From Larimichthys crocea (Eukaryota > Chordata > Actinopteri > Sciaenidae): DNA of 64,000 nucleotides. The stretch lies in the NCBI RefSeq assembly GCF_000972845.2, contig NC_040018.1:9459157-9523156 (forward strand), written 5' to 3'. This document shows positions 37,401 through 50,479 of the stretch, piece after piece (position 1 is the stretch's first letter; each line of letters begins with the position of its first letter). The position numbers and the translations under genes are program-made. A model generated the notes under the pieces. The model ran no database searches. It was given only the letters and a program-made list of their open reading frames with translations, and was not told where the DNA came from.

Positions 37401-39715
37401 GTGATTAAATTCAGAAGAAACCGTCTCTTTGCAAACATTTTTTTGGTTATAGTAGTCACTTTGGTACTGGGTTTGTTCTGTGGTTGTTACACAAGTGTTT
37501 CCACTTATTCTGGTTAATTAGACCTCTGCTCAGGTCGGACTGTGCTGGTACTGAGCACAACAGGCATTTTGACTTGACTTATACAGGTGGACTTAATAAT
37601 AGTAACGATGGCTCAGTTCTATTAACCGTCCCAGTGACAGTGAACCAACATGCACCATAGCTCCACTGGAATGCAGCTGTCAATAATACAACTGTGAGTT
37701 CCCGGCTTTGATGCGTCAAAATGTGTGCAACTAGCCCATTGGCTGTCATACCAGGAAACACTCACTTATAATAGTGGTTGCCAAGCTTGCAATCACAGGA
37801 CTCAGCTTTTGGTTGCCAAAACTGAAAGTATGGTTGCCATTTTTAGTCGCCGTGATTACAGTAACAAAATATTGACGTGAAAAGTGGTTGCCACTGTTGA
37901 CAACAAAAAGCCAAGAATTGGTTGCCAATTTATAAAAATGGTCCCGAGGAGCATACTATCAAGCGTTGATATAAATGTTTATGGTTTTGAAAATGAGAGA
38001 ATATCAACAATTACATATGGTTGTATTGTTCAGTTGTGTGTCCACATACTTTTTCCTTTGACTGATACCCAACATGAAAACACATCTTTACCAAGACAAG
38101 TTAATGTTTAATGTTAAACTAATCACACAAACCGTACCTCGAAATAGAAAACCTCTTCAAACTGTGGGTTGTTGGTTTTCCGCTTCACCTTGGTCTTCTT
38201 GGCTTCCGACCTGAGAGAGGCAGAAAGGCAGAGATAAAACCACATGATTATTCACAGTTAACGCTGAAAACCAAAAATGTTATGTGCATGGTGACTTGTG
38301 AAATCAGTCCAATTGCGTGGGAGATCTGACCTTGAAGGTCCTAGTAAAGAGACAGCAGCGTAGGGATCACATTGGCCGTTGACGATCGGAAGTCCTTGGC
38401 ACTCCAACACTCTGTAGAAACACACACAAACCATTGATGGATAAGTACACTACTATACAAGCATAGTCACCTGTAACACGTTAATATGATGCGAAGGTTA
38501 ATACGCAATTAGCACTGTATGATCTCATCCAATGCTAGTACTAAAAGCTAATGGTTTTTAAAACAATACTTAATACAGACAAAGCTATAGATACAAGATG
38601 CTTTACAGTATCGTTTTTATGCTATGCTAAGGAATGAATGGAAGCACAAAAATGATCTTCGAATGCCAAGTGTCAAGCGTCATACAAAAGAATCTCCCTG
38701 AGGACTCTTAAAGCTCTATTAACCTCTATATTATGACTTAATCAAGTGACTAATGTGAAAGGGTCACATTACTGCCAAGACCAGTGAGAGTTGACATCCA
38801 ATCCTACACCTCTACAAAGCTTTTAGCTTCATAGGCCGACACACTGCTCTCATCAGCCCTCCTATACAGTAAAAAACAATAGGAATCTATTTCCACTCAA
38901 CAAGTTGAGTCTATGCTACCTATCCAGCATGAAAAAACAGGTATGAAATTTGAGCATCGAGCAGCTTAAGACAGCAATTCCTCTCTGGCACTGGCGGAGA
39001 CCAAAGAGCTAATAGTGAACTTAGTTTGTCCAAAAACCCAAACCTCTGTGGGATGATTATTGAGTTTGTTTCAATGGTTTTCTGCCACATAGTAGTAAAA
39101 ATAGCTTAATGTAGCTTTAAATTCACCTTAAAATTACTAGTTTGAATCGATACATGAACATACTCTTGGTTTGCTGTAATTCTTGGTGTAGTGAATAATC
39201 CACCCCTCATTGACTGATATAGTCCATCTGAAAATAGGTGAGTAAATTCTGAGGCTCATTTTAAAGAGGTGGACAAGGTTCCTTGGGTTTATCCTCCACT
39301 CCCCCCTGGTTTAATGATCTGTAAAAATATGAATGACTGAAAGAGGAAACATATCAAGCCTTCCAGTCAACTACCCCCCCCACCCCTTTCCACAGACACA
39401 AAACATCTGGTCCATTCATCCTGAAACTCACGCCTACGCTCGGAGTCCTCGCTGGTAAAATTTGGACCATGTTAAGAGCACTTTGAGAGTTTTCTCAGCA
39501 TGTGAAAAAAATGGCCCCATGGTGTCAATGTTAGGCGTGTCTGTATGTATAAAGAGTAGAAACAGAGAGCGGGGCACATGAAAAGAGACGGAGGGAAGCA
39601 AGTCCATTTGAGCTGTTGGCCACAGAGTTATGCCAACTTTAAATCCTGAGTGATGCAGCAACTACATACACAGCAAATCCAGAAGAGACCATATCGTGAG
39701 GAACATGGACAGAGA

Positions 39716-39752
<37 letters not shown>

Positions 39753-39939
39753 ATGACATCATGCTGTAAGGGGATTAGCATCCAAACAGGACAGGACACC
39801 CGGCAGGACGAATCACTTCCTGTGTGTCATGGTGATGCACCACTACTCACACCGCATGATGAATTACACAGCAGATCGCAGCACTGCCCACAGCTGAACT
39901 GACACACACGCAAATGCAACAGGCTTGCACCATCCTGCT

Positions 39940-39984
<45 letters not shown>

Positions 39985-41246
39985 TCGGGTTCCTGGGCTG
40001 GGTTAAGCATCACTAATGCCAGAGCGCTTCCTGTCCAATAAGCTTGTTTATATAACCTCTGCTTACCCTACTATCCACCTACCCCCAACGCCAACACCCC
40101 CACACACCCACCCACTCTCTCTCTCTCTGTCTCTCTCATCACTGCTGTGAGCTCTGACATGCCAGACGGTGGTAAAGCAGACTTATTTGTTTTAGTCCAC
40201 ATTACTCATATTAGGTTAATGTCCTTCTTTTCTGCACCCACGTATCCTGTCAAAAACAATTTCACTCGAATGAGAGGGAAACGAATGACATCATCGTGCC
40301 AACAACAAACACACGCAAAGAAGGGGATGTGATTACGTCAGTCAGTGTCATTGACGGGGGAAGCTTTCCAAGTATATAAAACATTAGAATAAACAGGGTC
40401 ATGAGACTGTTATTGATGGGTATTGTGTTATAACATGCTTCCTGTCTCATTCATCATATTGCCCAATCAGCTACGTTTCTGTCGGAATTTTCCAGTGGTG
40501 GAAGAAATGGCATTTTAAACTTAAACCTAAGACCTAAAGTTTGTGTAAAGGCAATTCTGAATACATTAAATATGTTGGAAAATAGTTGCTGAAAACATGT
40601 GAAAAGACGTTGAACGATATATTACTGAAATGTGGAGTTAGAGGTTTTTCACCACTTTTCAGTCCAGGATTTTGTGGGCGGTTCTAAAGGGTGGCTTGAT
40701 GACACACTGAGGCCGCCCTGAGCATACCCCTGCACCCCTAGCAGAAAGATAGAGATTAATTCATCTTGCTCAGTGTTTCAAAAGATAATACACCTGAATG
40801 TCTGACAGCGCTATTGGCTTTGACCTAGAAGAAGAAGAATGTGTGGTCTGGTTGTGCTGCATTGACTTTGCTACTTATTTTACTGTCCACTGAGTACAAC
40901 AGTGTTATAGAAGTGCTATGCTAAGTCAGTGTAGTACTATTTAAAGTAAAAATGATTACTTATGTACCTACTTAAGTACAGAGGTATTGGTAGAGCAATT
41001 TATTTTAAGTATTCTACACAAAGATTGACTGCAGAAAAGGTCTTATAATTGTATATAACATTATTTGGTTATTATTACTGATTTATTAATATGTAAGCAG
41101 TATTTCACAACCCTGCTAATTTAAACTTTACATACTCTTTGGTGTATAGGAGTAAAAAATGCAGCATCAAATAGAAATAAGTGGTTTCATTTCCGTACAT
41201 GTGTTCTTCCTGTTGGTTATTGTGGTCTGTAAAGCTTAATGGACAC

Positions 41247-41286
<40 letters not shown>

Positions 41287-43604
41287 TACACATGTCTTCC
41301 TAGAGAAATCTGACTAGATGACCTCCTGCTTTAAGCTTCTTACCCACAATGTGCACTGGGAACAGAGCCACACTGGCTCAACATCAGACTTTACTGCTGC
41401 ATGTTACAAAGAGGAAGAACTGGACAGCAGCGCCCACGTGTACACAGAATAATCCACCCATAAGCATAATATTGATCCCCTGTAAACCCTGAAGTTCACA
41501 CGATAAATGTGTGTGTACAATGGCATTTTACACACACAGCAACACAAACAGTAACAATGTAGTGAGGGCAGATTCCTCATCCACAATGTATTGATTCACA
41601 CATTCAAAGGCAGATTTATTCTCAGAAAACTCTCCAACCTTCAACCATGTCGCTGCCTCTTAGAGGCTGTTGCTGGGCAACAAGCCATGTACCTTAAAAC
41701 TAGTATGATGTGCTGTATTGTGTAAATTTATCCAGCATAGCGGCCTCAAGAACGACAACAAAGTTATGAAAAAAAAGAGTTACCGTGACATTTGAACTAC
41801 TTCCCGTTAACAATCCCACATTTCATGCAAAAATTACAGTTTCATGACTGCTGTCTTTGATGACACAAAATGATGATGTAATGGTACTCCCCTACTTTGT
41901 AGGAACCTTTGACACACACCAGTAATCGGAGCTAACATCAGGATGATAACTGGCTCTGAATGACAATGTTGATATGCTGACGTTTACATGTTAGCATTAT
42001 AACATTTGCTAATTAACATGAAATATAAAATGCAGGCGTGAACGACGTGAAAATTTGACCTGATGGTGGTGCTAGAGGAAAAGTAAGAAGGTCACCAAAA
42101 TGATCAGGGTTTATCTTTTGGGGATGACGATGTCTGTACAAAAAATTACAGCAATCTATTCAGTTTTTGAGATATTTCAGTTTGGACCGAACATGTGTGG
42201 TTAGACATCTTGAGAAATACAGCAGCTGATGAGATGTGCTGACATCATAAAGTTAGGAAATCCTTGTTTCCAGAAAGATTTTATGGTATTTCTATAGGAT
42301 AGAAATGTGTAACAGGAAATTCATGTTTGATGAAACACCACCGGTCATATAAAAACATGCATGTGTAGAAGTGTGTATGAATAACACAATGCATGAGGCT
42401 GTGCAGTCTCACCGTGTGGCTAGTTTATGGTTGATGACTCCACTGTCTGTGATGACTTCACTCAGACGCAGCTCCAGGTGCACTTTTCCCTGCAGAACAC
42501 ACAAACACACACGTTTTATGAACATACTATTGAATTTAAATGTTCAAGCGTGAAATTAAGCGTCTAGATAACACCGAGGTTCACTAGACAGTCTGGTGCC
42601 CAGTGACGGGAAGGTTGGTCACTGCCAGTGAAACCCATTTTCTTAGTTAAGCTGGGGTATGATCATGAATCATCAAATATGTCTGTTAAACATCTACAGA
42701 CAAACAGTTGCAATGTTACAAATACTACGAACCATCTGTAGGCGGACTTTCCAAACAGAGGGCTACCCAAATGTCTGCTGTATCTGCCAACAATGTGCCA
42801 CCTAATCCAATCTAAAAATGGCAGCTTCGTAAACCTGTTTTAGTCTTGGTGACAGTCCAGCTCTTCCAATGAATAATCCAATGGTTTCATGCACGGGTCA
42901 TAACTCATAAAAACATGTCATGCTTCAAACATATTATCACTGAACGTGGAGATACATGGTTTTCATGAGAGAACAAGTGCCAGTTTATGAACTCTCAAAG
43001 TACTACACATAGATTTTATGCACTGTCTACACTGTATGAGGCTGGAAATTGTTGCTTATCAGAAAAAAAACATGATTGATAGGCAGTAAATATGTGCTAA
43101 AAACACTAACTCTTCTTTCACCAAACATAAAACACAAACAAGAAAACGGTGGCATTCCTGCACCAACACAGACACCATATGAAAATAGCTTCAAGCCCGA
43201 ACGTCATGCCGAAGTTATTTTCCCTCTGAAGTGATTGGATTAATGACATAATGACAGTGTAGTGCTGCAGCTGTCTAGAAAAGCTCCATTAATTAACAGC
43301 ATCAGTATGCAAACTCACAGGCGTTTTCTCTTTCTGGCCGATTCAAGCAGAGGGAACAAACACACGCACTTACACATGTGCGCACAGGCCAAACAATGTG
43401 TCCTCTATTGAAAAGAGAAAAGAGACACTCTATCTTCCTACTTCATTTGATCCATCTCCCTCGCTTTCTCTCTTTTCTCTCATTCTCTCACACATCCTTC
43501 CTCTCCCCGGCTCCTCGGATGAATGTGTCTCTGTTTAAGATCCCTGCTCCAGGGCTACACACACCCATCTGTCTGCAGATGTTACTGTTCACTGTGTATC
43601 TGAC

Positions 43605-43651
<47 letters not shown>

Positions 43652-46164
43652 TACTATGGGCTGAGTGTGTGCGTTCCTGTCTGTGCGTGTGTGTGTGTGT
43701 GTGTGTAACCAATGCGTGTGGGTGATTGAGACTGCTGAATAGTGAATAGTAGAAAATGTTCACATGTATTAAATAAGCATGCATTGCAACATCTCTAAAA
43801 ACTGATTACTAGACAATTTGAGAAATCACAGATGAATTCCATGGCAGCAGAAATGTAACAAAAATCTACTTTTCTTTGTCTTTGGGGTATTTTTCCAAAC
43901 TTAGGTCTAATATTTGTGTGTGTGTGTCTGTGTGTGCACAATAACATTTAGTTTTTAGCTTGTTTCTAACTTGTTGGAAATACCTGGGAGGTGACGGAAG
44001 GTGCTAGCTGCATGGGAGATAAAATTAAATTTAGTTTTAATGTTTCCATGAATTGTGAAATTTCATCAATTTCATCAACACACTCCAACATGTGTTCCTG
44101 ATGTTTGGACTAGTATTTGGTGTATCTCCCCATCAGGCTTACAAAGAAGTGGCGACATGTGTGCATTTAAGAAAAACGCTGTTTATACATACACAGACAT
44201 GCAAGAAGTAAATAGACACCTTCATTCAAATTCAAATTAAAGGTGTCTATTTACTTCTTGCATGTCTGTGTATGTATAAACAGCGTTTTAAAGTCAAAAA
44301 GTAGAATTAACAAGAAAAACTAAATAACATTTGAGATTAAAAGTGAAAATTTCAGTCACGGCTGGCTCTGAATATTCCCAAAAACAAGAATTCTTTGCTT
44401 TGATCTGCTTTTACCTCCAGACCTGTGAACATACAGCAGCTACGACAAGTGAGAATATGTTAAATACAGTGATTTGGATAAAAGCTCTGTTGGCCAGCTG
44501 ATGATGGAGGTGAACTAACGGGATCAACAGTGTACATGGAGAGCCGGGTGACTTTGACCCTGCAGGCTCGGATGTTTCAGGTGCACACACACTGTGTTTG
44601 TTTGGGTTCTGCCCTGCTTCAGACATTAACATGCAGACACACCATCACCCATACCGCATGCAAGTGAAGTGTGTAAGGCCGGGTGTTGATTGAAATGTTT
44701 TGAGATGAGTGCATAAATAAGTCCTGATACCAAAACAAGAATTTTTGATACCTTTATCTAAGGCGTGTAAACATATTTTCCCCAAATTATTTTTTTCACT
44801 GAAGCCAAACAAATGTTAAAGTGACTTTATGTAACTTTTGCCCCCTTTAGCTAATAATAAAACTAAAACTGTAGACTATGTAGCCGAGTCTTAAAGTCAG
44901 TGAACTGACTCAGTAACGTTGCTATCCATTATACTGGCTAGATTTAAGGAGGATGTGATACGGGCTGTTGGTCATGGTCAGATGACTGGAGGAGGTGCAG
45001 AAACTAAGACACTAAGGCTGATGCTGCGGGTGTAGGCGGGTGCAGGTTTAATGAAGGCAATAACGCAATCGTAATATGATTGGCTGTTGGGCAGCACCCA
45101 TGGTAGCATGCAGCAGAAACGGATAAAAGTAGACATTACACATATCGTATAGGCTGCATGGTTGTTGTGAGATAAACCACAAAAATAAAACAAATAATGT
45201 GATGTAATGTTAAACATATAAACAAATAATGTCATATGAGGAAGGAAGCGTCTTCATGTATATTAGCACACGGATGTTTTTCACATTAAAAGCCTGCATG
45301 AAAAGGAAAAGTTGCAACTCTTAATGTGAATATTCTGGAAAAAAGTGTTTCATTTATGGTAGCTTAACATTTTTCAGGGGAAAGGACAAAGTGCAACACC
45401 TGACATGACTCTGCTGATACTGTTGCAATTATGGCTTGTTGAAGATTTGAGTTTGCATTAATTAGAAAAAGGTCCCGTCTCTAATATTAGCCTGTCCCAA
45501 ATAAAGGCCTGGTTCTCTCTCTGTCACTCTGCCCATTGAGAATTTACGGTAGTCTTGCTTTAAATGTTGTCTAGACACAAGCAGCTGTACAAGCAGACAC
45601 TGTTTGGTATCAGACAGACACATTTTTGTAGATGTATTCAGCCTTATAAGTGTCATGTGGTTTCTATGGAGAAGCTGAGAAACAAAACAACTGGAGACTC
45701 TATGAGAAAAGAGGAAAAGATTTAGAGAGCTTTGTGATTTTTTTTTTTTTTTTTTTGGAGAATGTGTGATCGTGTGTGTGTTTTCTCTCTGTACTGACCT
45801 GCACTTCTGAGTCAGCGCTGACAGGTTGTAGCTGAAACCAGGTGTCTTTTCCGTGATATTTCTGCAGGTCCTCTTTCTTCACCGCAACCTTGCCTACACA
45901 CAAAGACAAACAAGTTCAAAACAAATCTCAACCTTACACATCCTTAAAAAAAAAGCCTGCGTGTTCAGATGTGAGCAATAACAAACGCTCACCGAACACC
46001 AACACACTTTCACATGCCCGCTCGCACACTGTCAATCCACATACACGTAGGCACCAGGTGCAGAAACCCTCACAAAGTGCAGTGTCAGACGCCTGAAGAT
46101 AAGTCATTTCTGCCCTGAAACTAACAACCTAACTTTATGTTTACATACCCACAAACACCCACAC

Positions 46165-46205
<41 letters not shown>

Positions 46206-49200
46206 ATAAACAGAAGAAGCGACAGTGTTGAAGATACAAATCACACCCTGAGAAAAGTTTTTCACTTTGTGGTCGCAGGTCACACACACACAAGTATAAA
46301 CCAACCAATACGTGCTGTGACACACCCAAGAAAACTTAACAACATCCTTCCACACACCCACACCCACACCTTTTTTAGTGATGAAACTGTTAATAAGATC
46401 ATACAATATCAGACTTCATTGAAAATCTTTAAGACAAGTTTTCATTCAAAAAGTCACTCTGTAAAACGTCCTTCAAAGAAATAATGAGAAATTTTCTGAA
46501 ATTTAGAGTTTATTTGCTCTCTTGCTGAGAGTTTGAAGAAGATGGATACCATTCTCATAAGCACATGTGTGACACCCCTCTGTAAATCACTGCATAAAAC
46601 CTGCCTCATCTTAAATAAATGGTTGTGACTGGCAAGACCAGATCCAGGACGAGAGGAATTCAGACGCATCTGCCAAGGCAAATGAAACATGAGCTCGGCA
46701 GATTCGTCTGGTTCCCAGGCTGATATAATCACACTGTATCTGACCAATGCACACCTGTGACCACAAAGCTCATTTAAATGTTTTAAGATATAAAACAGTA
46801 GAGATATAAATGTTTAATTCCAATGTATAATGCCGATGTTATCTCACATATAGATGTTGAACAGGTTTCAAATTTTACAGCCGTCTGGTGTGTACAGTAA
46901 AGTCTGTAACATGAGGCCATGAATCAAGAAAATCTCAATTCATTTACCGAGCTGAGTATAAGAGAGGTGGTTGGAGCAGATGGAGCAGCCGTTTACTCAC
47001 CGATACTGGAGTCCCTCCTGAAGACGTCCCTGTCGAAGATGTAGAAGGAGAGATGTCTGAAGCTACGTGGGATTTCGCAGTAAAAGTCTTCCCCATAGAA
47101 CGGACTGGAGGCGAGAGGAGAGACAGAGAACAATGAGATTAAATGTCTCATAAAGGTGTTTTACCACAAGTACGAATTAGATAGATAGATTTACATATTT
47201 TGTTGTCAAAAATGAGAAAAGGTCATGTTATGGCGAAATGTTTTGTTGTTAAAAAACAACAAAACATTTGAGGTCACATATCTGTGACATGAAGTGTACA
47301 AACTACAAAGATTATAACAGTGTACAGATCGGAAATGTCAAGCGTCTACAGAGGCACAAGGCATTCACTAAAGTAAAAAAGATCCTGTAGACCTACTCGT
47401 AATTATGAGAGAACTATCTCTTAATTATGAGATGCAATTATGAGATCTGGACGTGATTATTATTATTTTGAGTTCTCAGAATTATTAATTATGAAATAAA
47501 ACAAGATACCAGGGTCAAAATTATTTTTACAGACACAAAATGACAATATTATTGCAACATCTATAGAAAACAGAGATAAAACTCATCTTTATCAACTGTT
47601 TTGTCTCTTTTTTGGTCATTAATTTGTATTCAAAATACAAGTGTAGGTGTGTGTAGAGAGTATGTCACCATAACTTTACAAAAGGAAACAAACGTAAATG
47701 AATCAAGAGGCACTGCAATATTTACACATTATTATTAGATGTGTATTTGTGATGTGAATCTGTGACGTGACCGTCCTCTTGTTCTGCTCTCAACTCTTTC
47801 TTTAAAACATACATTAGCTGACTGACTGGATTGGATTTATATTTTTTATATTTTCCCGTGTTCAAACAATCATCTGTACGGATTTCAGTGTACTTGCACC
47901 TTCATCATGAATCTCGCCCAAAAATGATTAAATATGTCGCTTAATCCCACATGTTTACATCTCGCCACGAGTCACGTGGACTCTCCAACCATCCGGATGT
48001 TTGTGACCAGCGGCTGGAAGGTACGACCGCCACACACGCTGCCTTTACCTAAATGACAACCACAGGAATCACGGCAATGAAAATCTCGTAAGTCGAGCCC
48101 TTAGGGCCACCGCTGACAATTACTGACTTCCTCTGTTACTAAACACAACCACAGACAGAGGGACGGATAGGCAGGCAGAGGCATGACTGCATTTATGAAC
48201 AATGCTACAAATACACCATCCTTTAATAAATGTAATTCAATTTAGTCAGCTGCAACTCCACAGGAAAAATGTGAAACTGTGGGATGTGCGTAATTTAAGT
48301 TGGGAGAGTCTGTCCAGCCGTCCATAATCTGCAGAGTTCTTCTGTGGCCAAAAAAAAATGTAAGAAATGTGCATTCATCAAATCTGTTTTAATGAGAGAC
48401 ACCAGACTAATGAAGAGAAGAAGATAGGTATTTGTATAGACTGTTTGAGTCCATTGGAAGGGTGTAACCACACATTCTTTGGGGGGTGTTATGCCCACCC
48501 AATACCAAGAAAGCACCAAACTGTCCCTCCCAATATACAGTAGAAATATGTTAAATATCTCCTCTTCCTATGAACCCTGTCAACACATCTGTCTCTTGTT
48601 ATTTCCGATTTATTTTCACCACCACCCCCCACTCCCACTGCTACACTTGATTGCATCCGGGAGACGTGCTCTGGAGACACAGGTGAGAACCTGGAATGAA
48701 CTTTAAAGAAGGCACATAGACCTTTACTTGTGTAGTTATAATTAAGAAAGATTAAAACGTTTTTCAGTGTAAATGCACAGGCTTTTATTTTGAAAAGAAA
48801 CCAACCAAATACAAATGAACTTGTACTTATTCTAAGGTCCACAGCACATTTCTGTTGTTAAGTCTTTCTACCACACTGTTTACAAAACAAACATGGCAAT
48901 TTTCCCCCATCGGAAACTATCCTATTCACTACTACAGGAACTGCTGGGTGTGCTGTAAATCTAAAAGCAACTGTCCAAAACAAAACAAAGTGGGGATTAT
49001 CTCGGAGAAATCTCAGACTGTTCATTTCAATGGGAATTCAAAGGACGGTGGAGGTCTAAATGTGTTACTCTTCGTATGTAAATATATATAAAAGGTTTCT
49101 GGGGCGGTGTTTAGCTCAGTCGGTAGAGCAGCCACCCCATGTGCAAAGGCTCAGTCCTTACTGCGGAGGCCCAGGGTTCGAGTCCGACCTGTGGCTCTTT

Positions 49201-50270
49201 CCCACATGTAATTCCCCATCTCTCCCTCCCCGTAACCCTGTCACTCTTCAGCTGTCTCTATCAGAAAAAAAGAGCTTGAAAAAGGGCAAAAAAAAAAACG
49301 CCCTCAGTTCATGCTAAGTTTAATGTTAAAACAGATAAACAGGTTCAGCGTTATCTTCATGTAGTGCAAATGTCAAATGCTTATCCACAGAAATAAGCCA
49401 GGCCTGTTAGAACAAGTGTGACTGAACGCAAGTGACTATTTAAGCGGAATTAATGATTAAATGAGTACTCGAGGCAGAAAAAGTGATTCGAGGATTTTTT
49501 GTACTCTAATTACTCGAGTACTCGCTGCAGCTCTAGAGATTAAATCAGAATGTAGTTCAAATCACACTCATCATAAACATGTTTTGGTATTAAAACTTCT
49601 TCATATCGTGATTTTTTAGCATTCAATAGAGAAGAGACAGTGACGGGGATTGAAAGGAGGAAGAAAGATGGTGGATGACTTGAACTTGACACATTGTGAT
49701 TACATGATCAACATCTTGAATAACTATTTTATAACTATTCACCAGAATGACCTTCACGAACCTGCTGAATCTTTCAATTCAAAAAGGCAGGAAGCTCCTT
49801 TTATACCACCTCAGCCTTGAGTTTTCTATGAGAAAGTGGTTTATGATTTGACTTTCATGACGTACCAAAGTGACTTCTCGATGATCTTGGTCCTGAACAC
49901 CTCCTCTTGGTCCAGGTTGACAGTGCAGTAACAGTCCCGCATCCTGTTTGGACCCGGGTACGGAGGGATGTTTTTTGCTTCTCCTGCACAAAGAGAAAAA
50001 AGGGGACGAGAAAAAGCGAGCAGTTATTATTTAGGAACGCTGTCGTAAGCAATGACAAAGTGTTTATTCAGGCTATACGCAATGACTTATTTAAGACACA
50101 GAGAGCACACAACGTATAAAAGAAAACAGCTTTATGTAAGTTCACACCTGTTTTAGCTTGAAATAATCGGACAGTATAATGACCTTATCTCTGCCAGGCG
50201 ACTACTTTAACACTGGAGGCAGATATATAAAGACAGGAAACAGAAACAGACACATAAATTTAACATTCAA

Positions 50271-50315
<45 letters not shown>

Positions 50316-50443
50316 GTCAGATCTGTGACTAAAAGAATCTGTGTGGGACATTTTTTGAATCCTGCTTGTGCTCAATCTGTTCATTAAACATGTGTGACAG
50401 ATAGCACTCCCTTTCACAAGAATGTGGTCCAACCACCCACTAA

Positions 50444-50479
<36 letters not shown>

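Larger units (their letters stand above)
34929..38137 (-). other. rasa3 intron 7
   Basis: 3.2 kb. Contains an A run (35959-35977), G-rich runs (36052-36068), the L1-like insertion and the GGTTGCCA-rich block described separately. Confidence 0.65.
38412..42412 (-). other. rasa3 intron 5
   Basis: 4.0 kb of repeat-rich intron: TCTG/TCTA tetranucleotides (39717-39750), an AC tract, a CT tract and a dispersed repeat at 41925-42210. The part around 40494-41060 begins CAGTGGTGGAAGAAATGG and may be a hAT-like remnant. No exon seen. Confidence 0.6.
42490..45798 (-). other. rasa3 intron 4
   Basis: 3.3 kb containing two GT microsatellites, the 50-bp perfect hairpin at 44173-44289 and a T run (45740-45757) close to exon 4. 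No exon seen. Confidence 0.65.

Noticed and set aside
49101..49185. tRNA gene candidate with A and B boxes
   Set aside because: The boxes are too far apart, no acceptor stem closes, and a SINE body and A-rich tail follow; called a tRNA-derived SINE.
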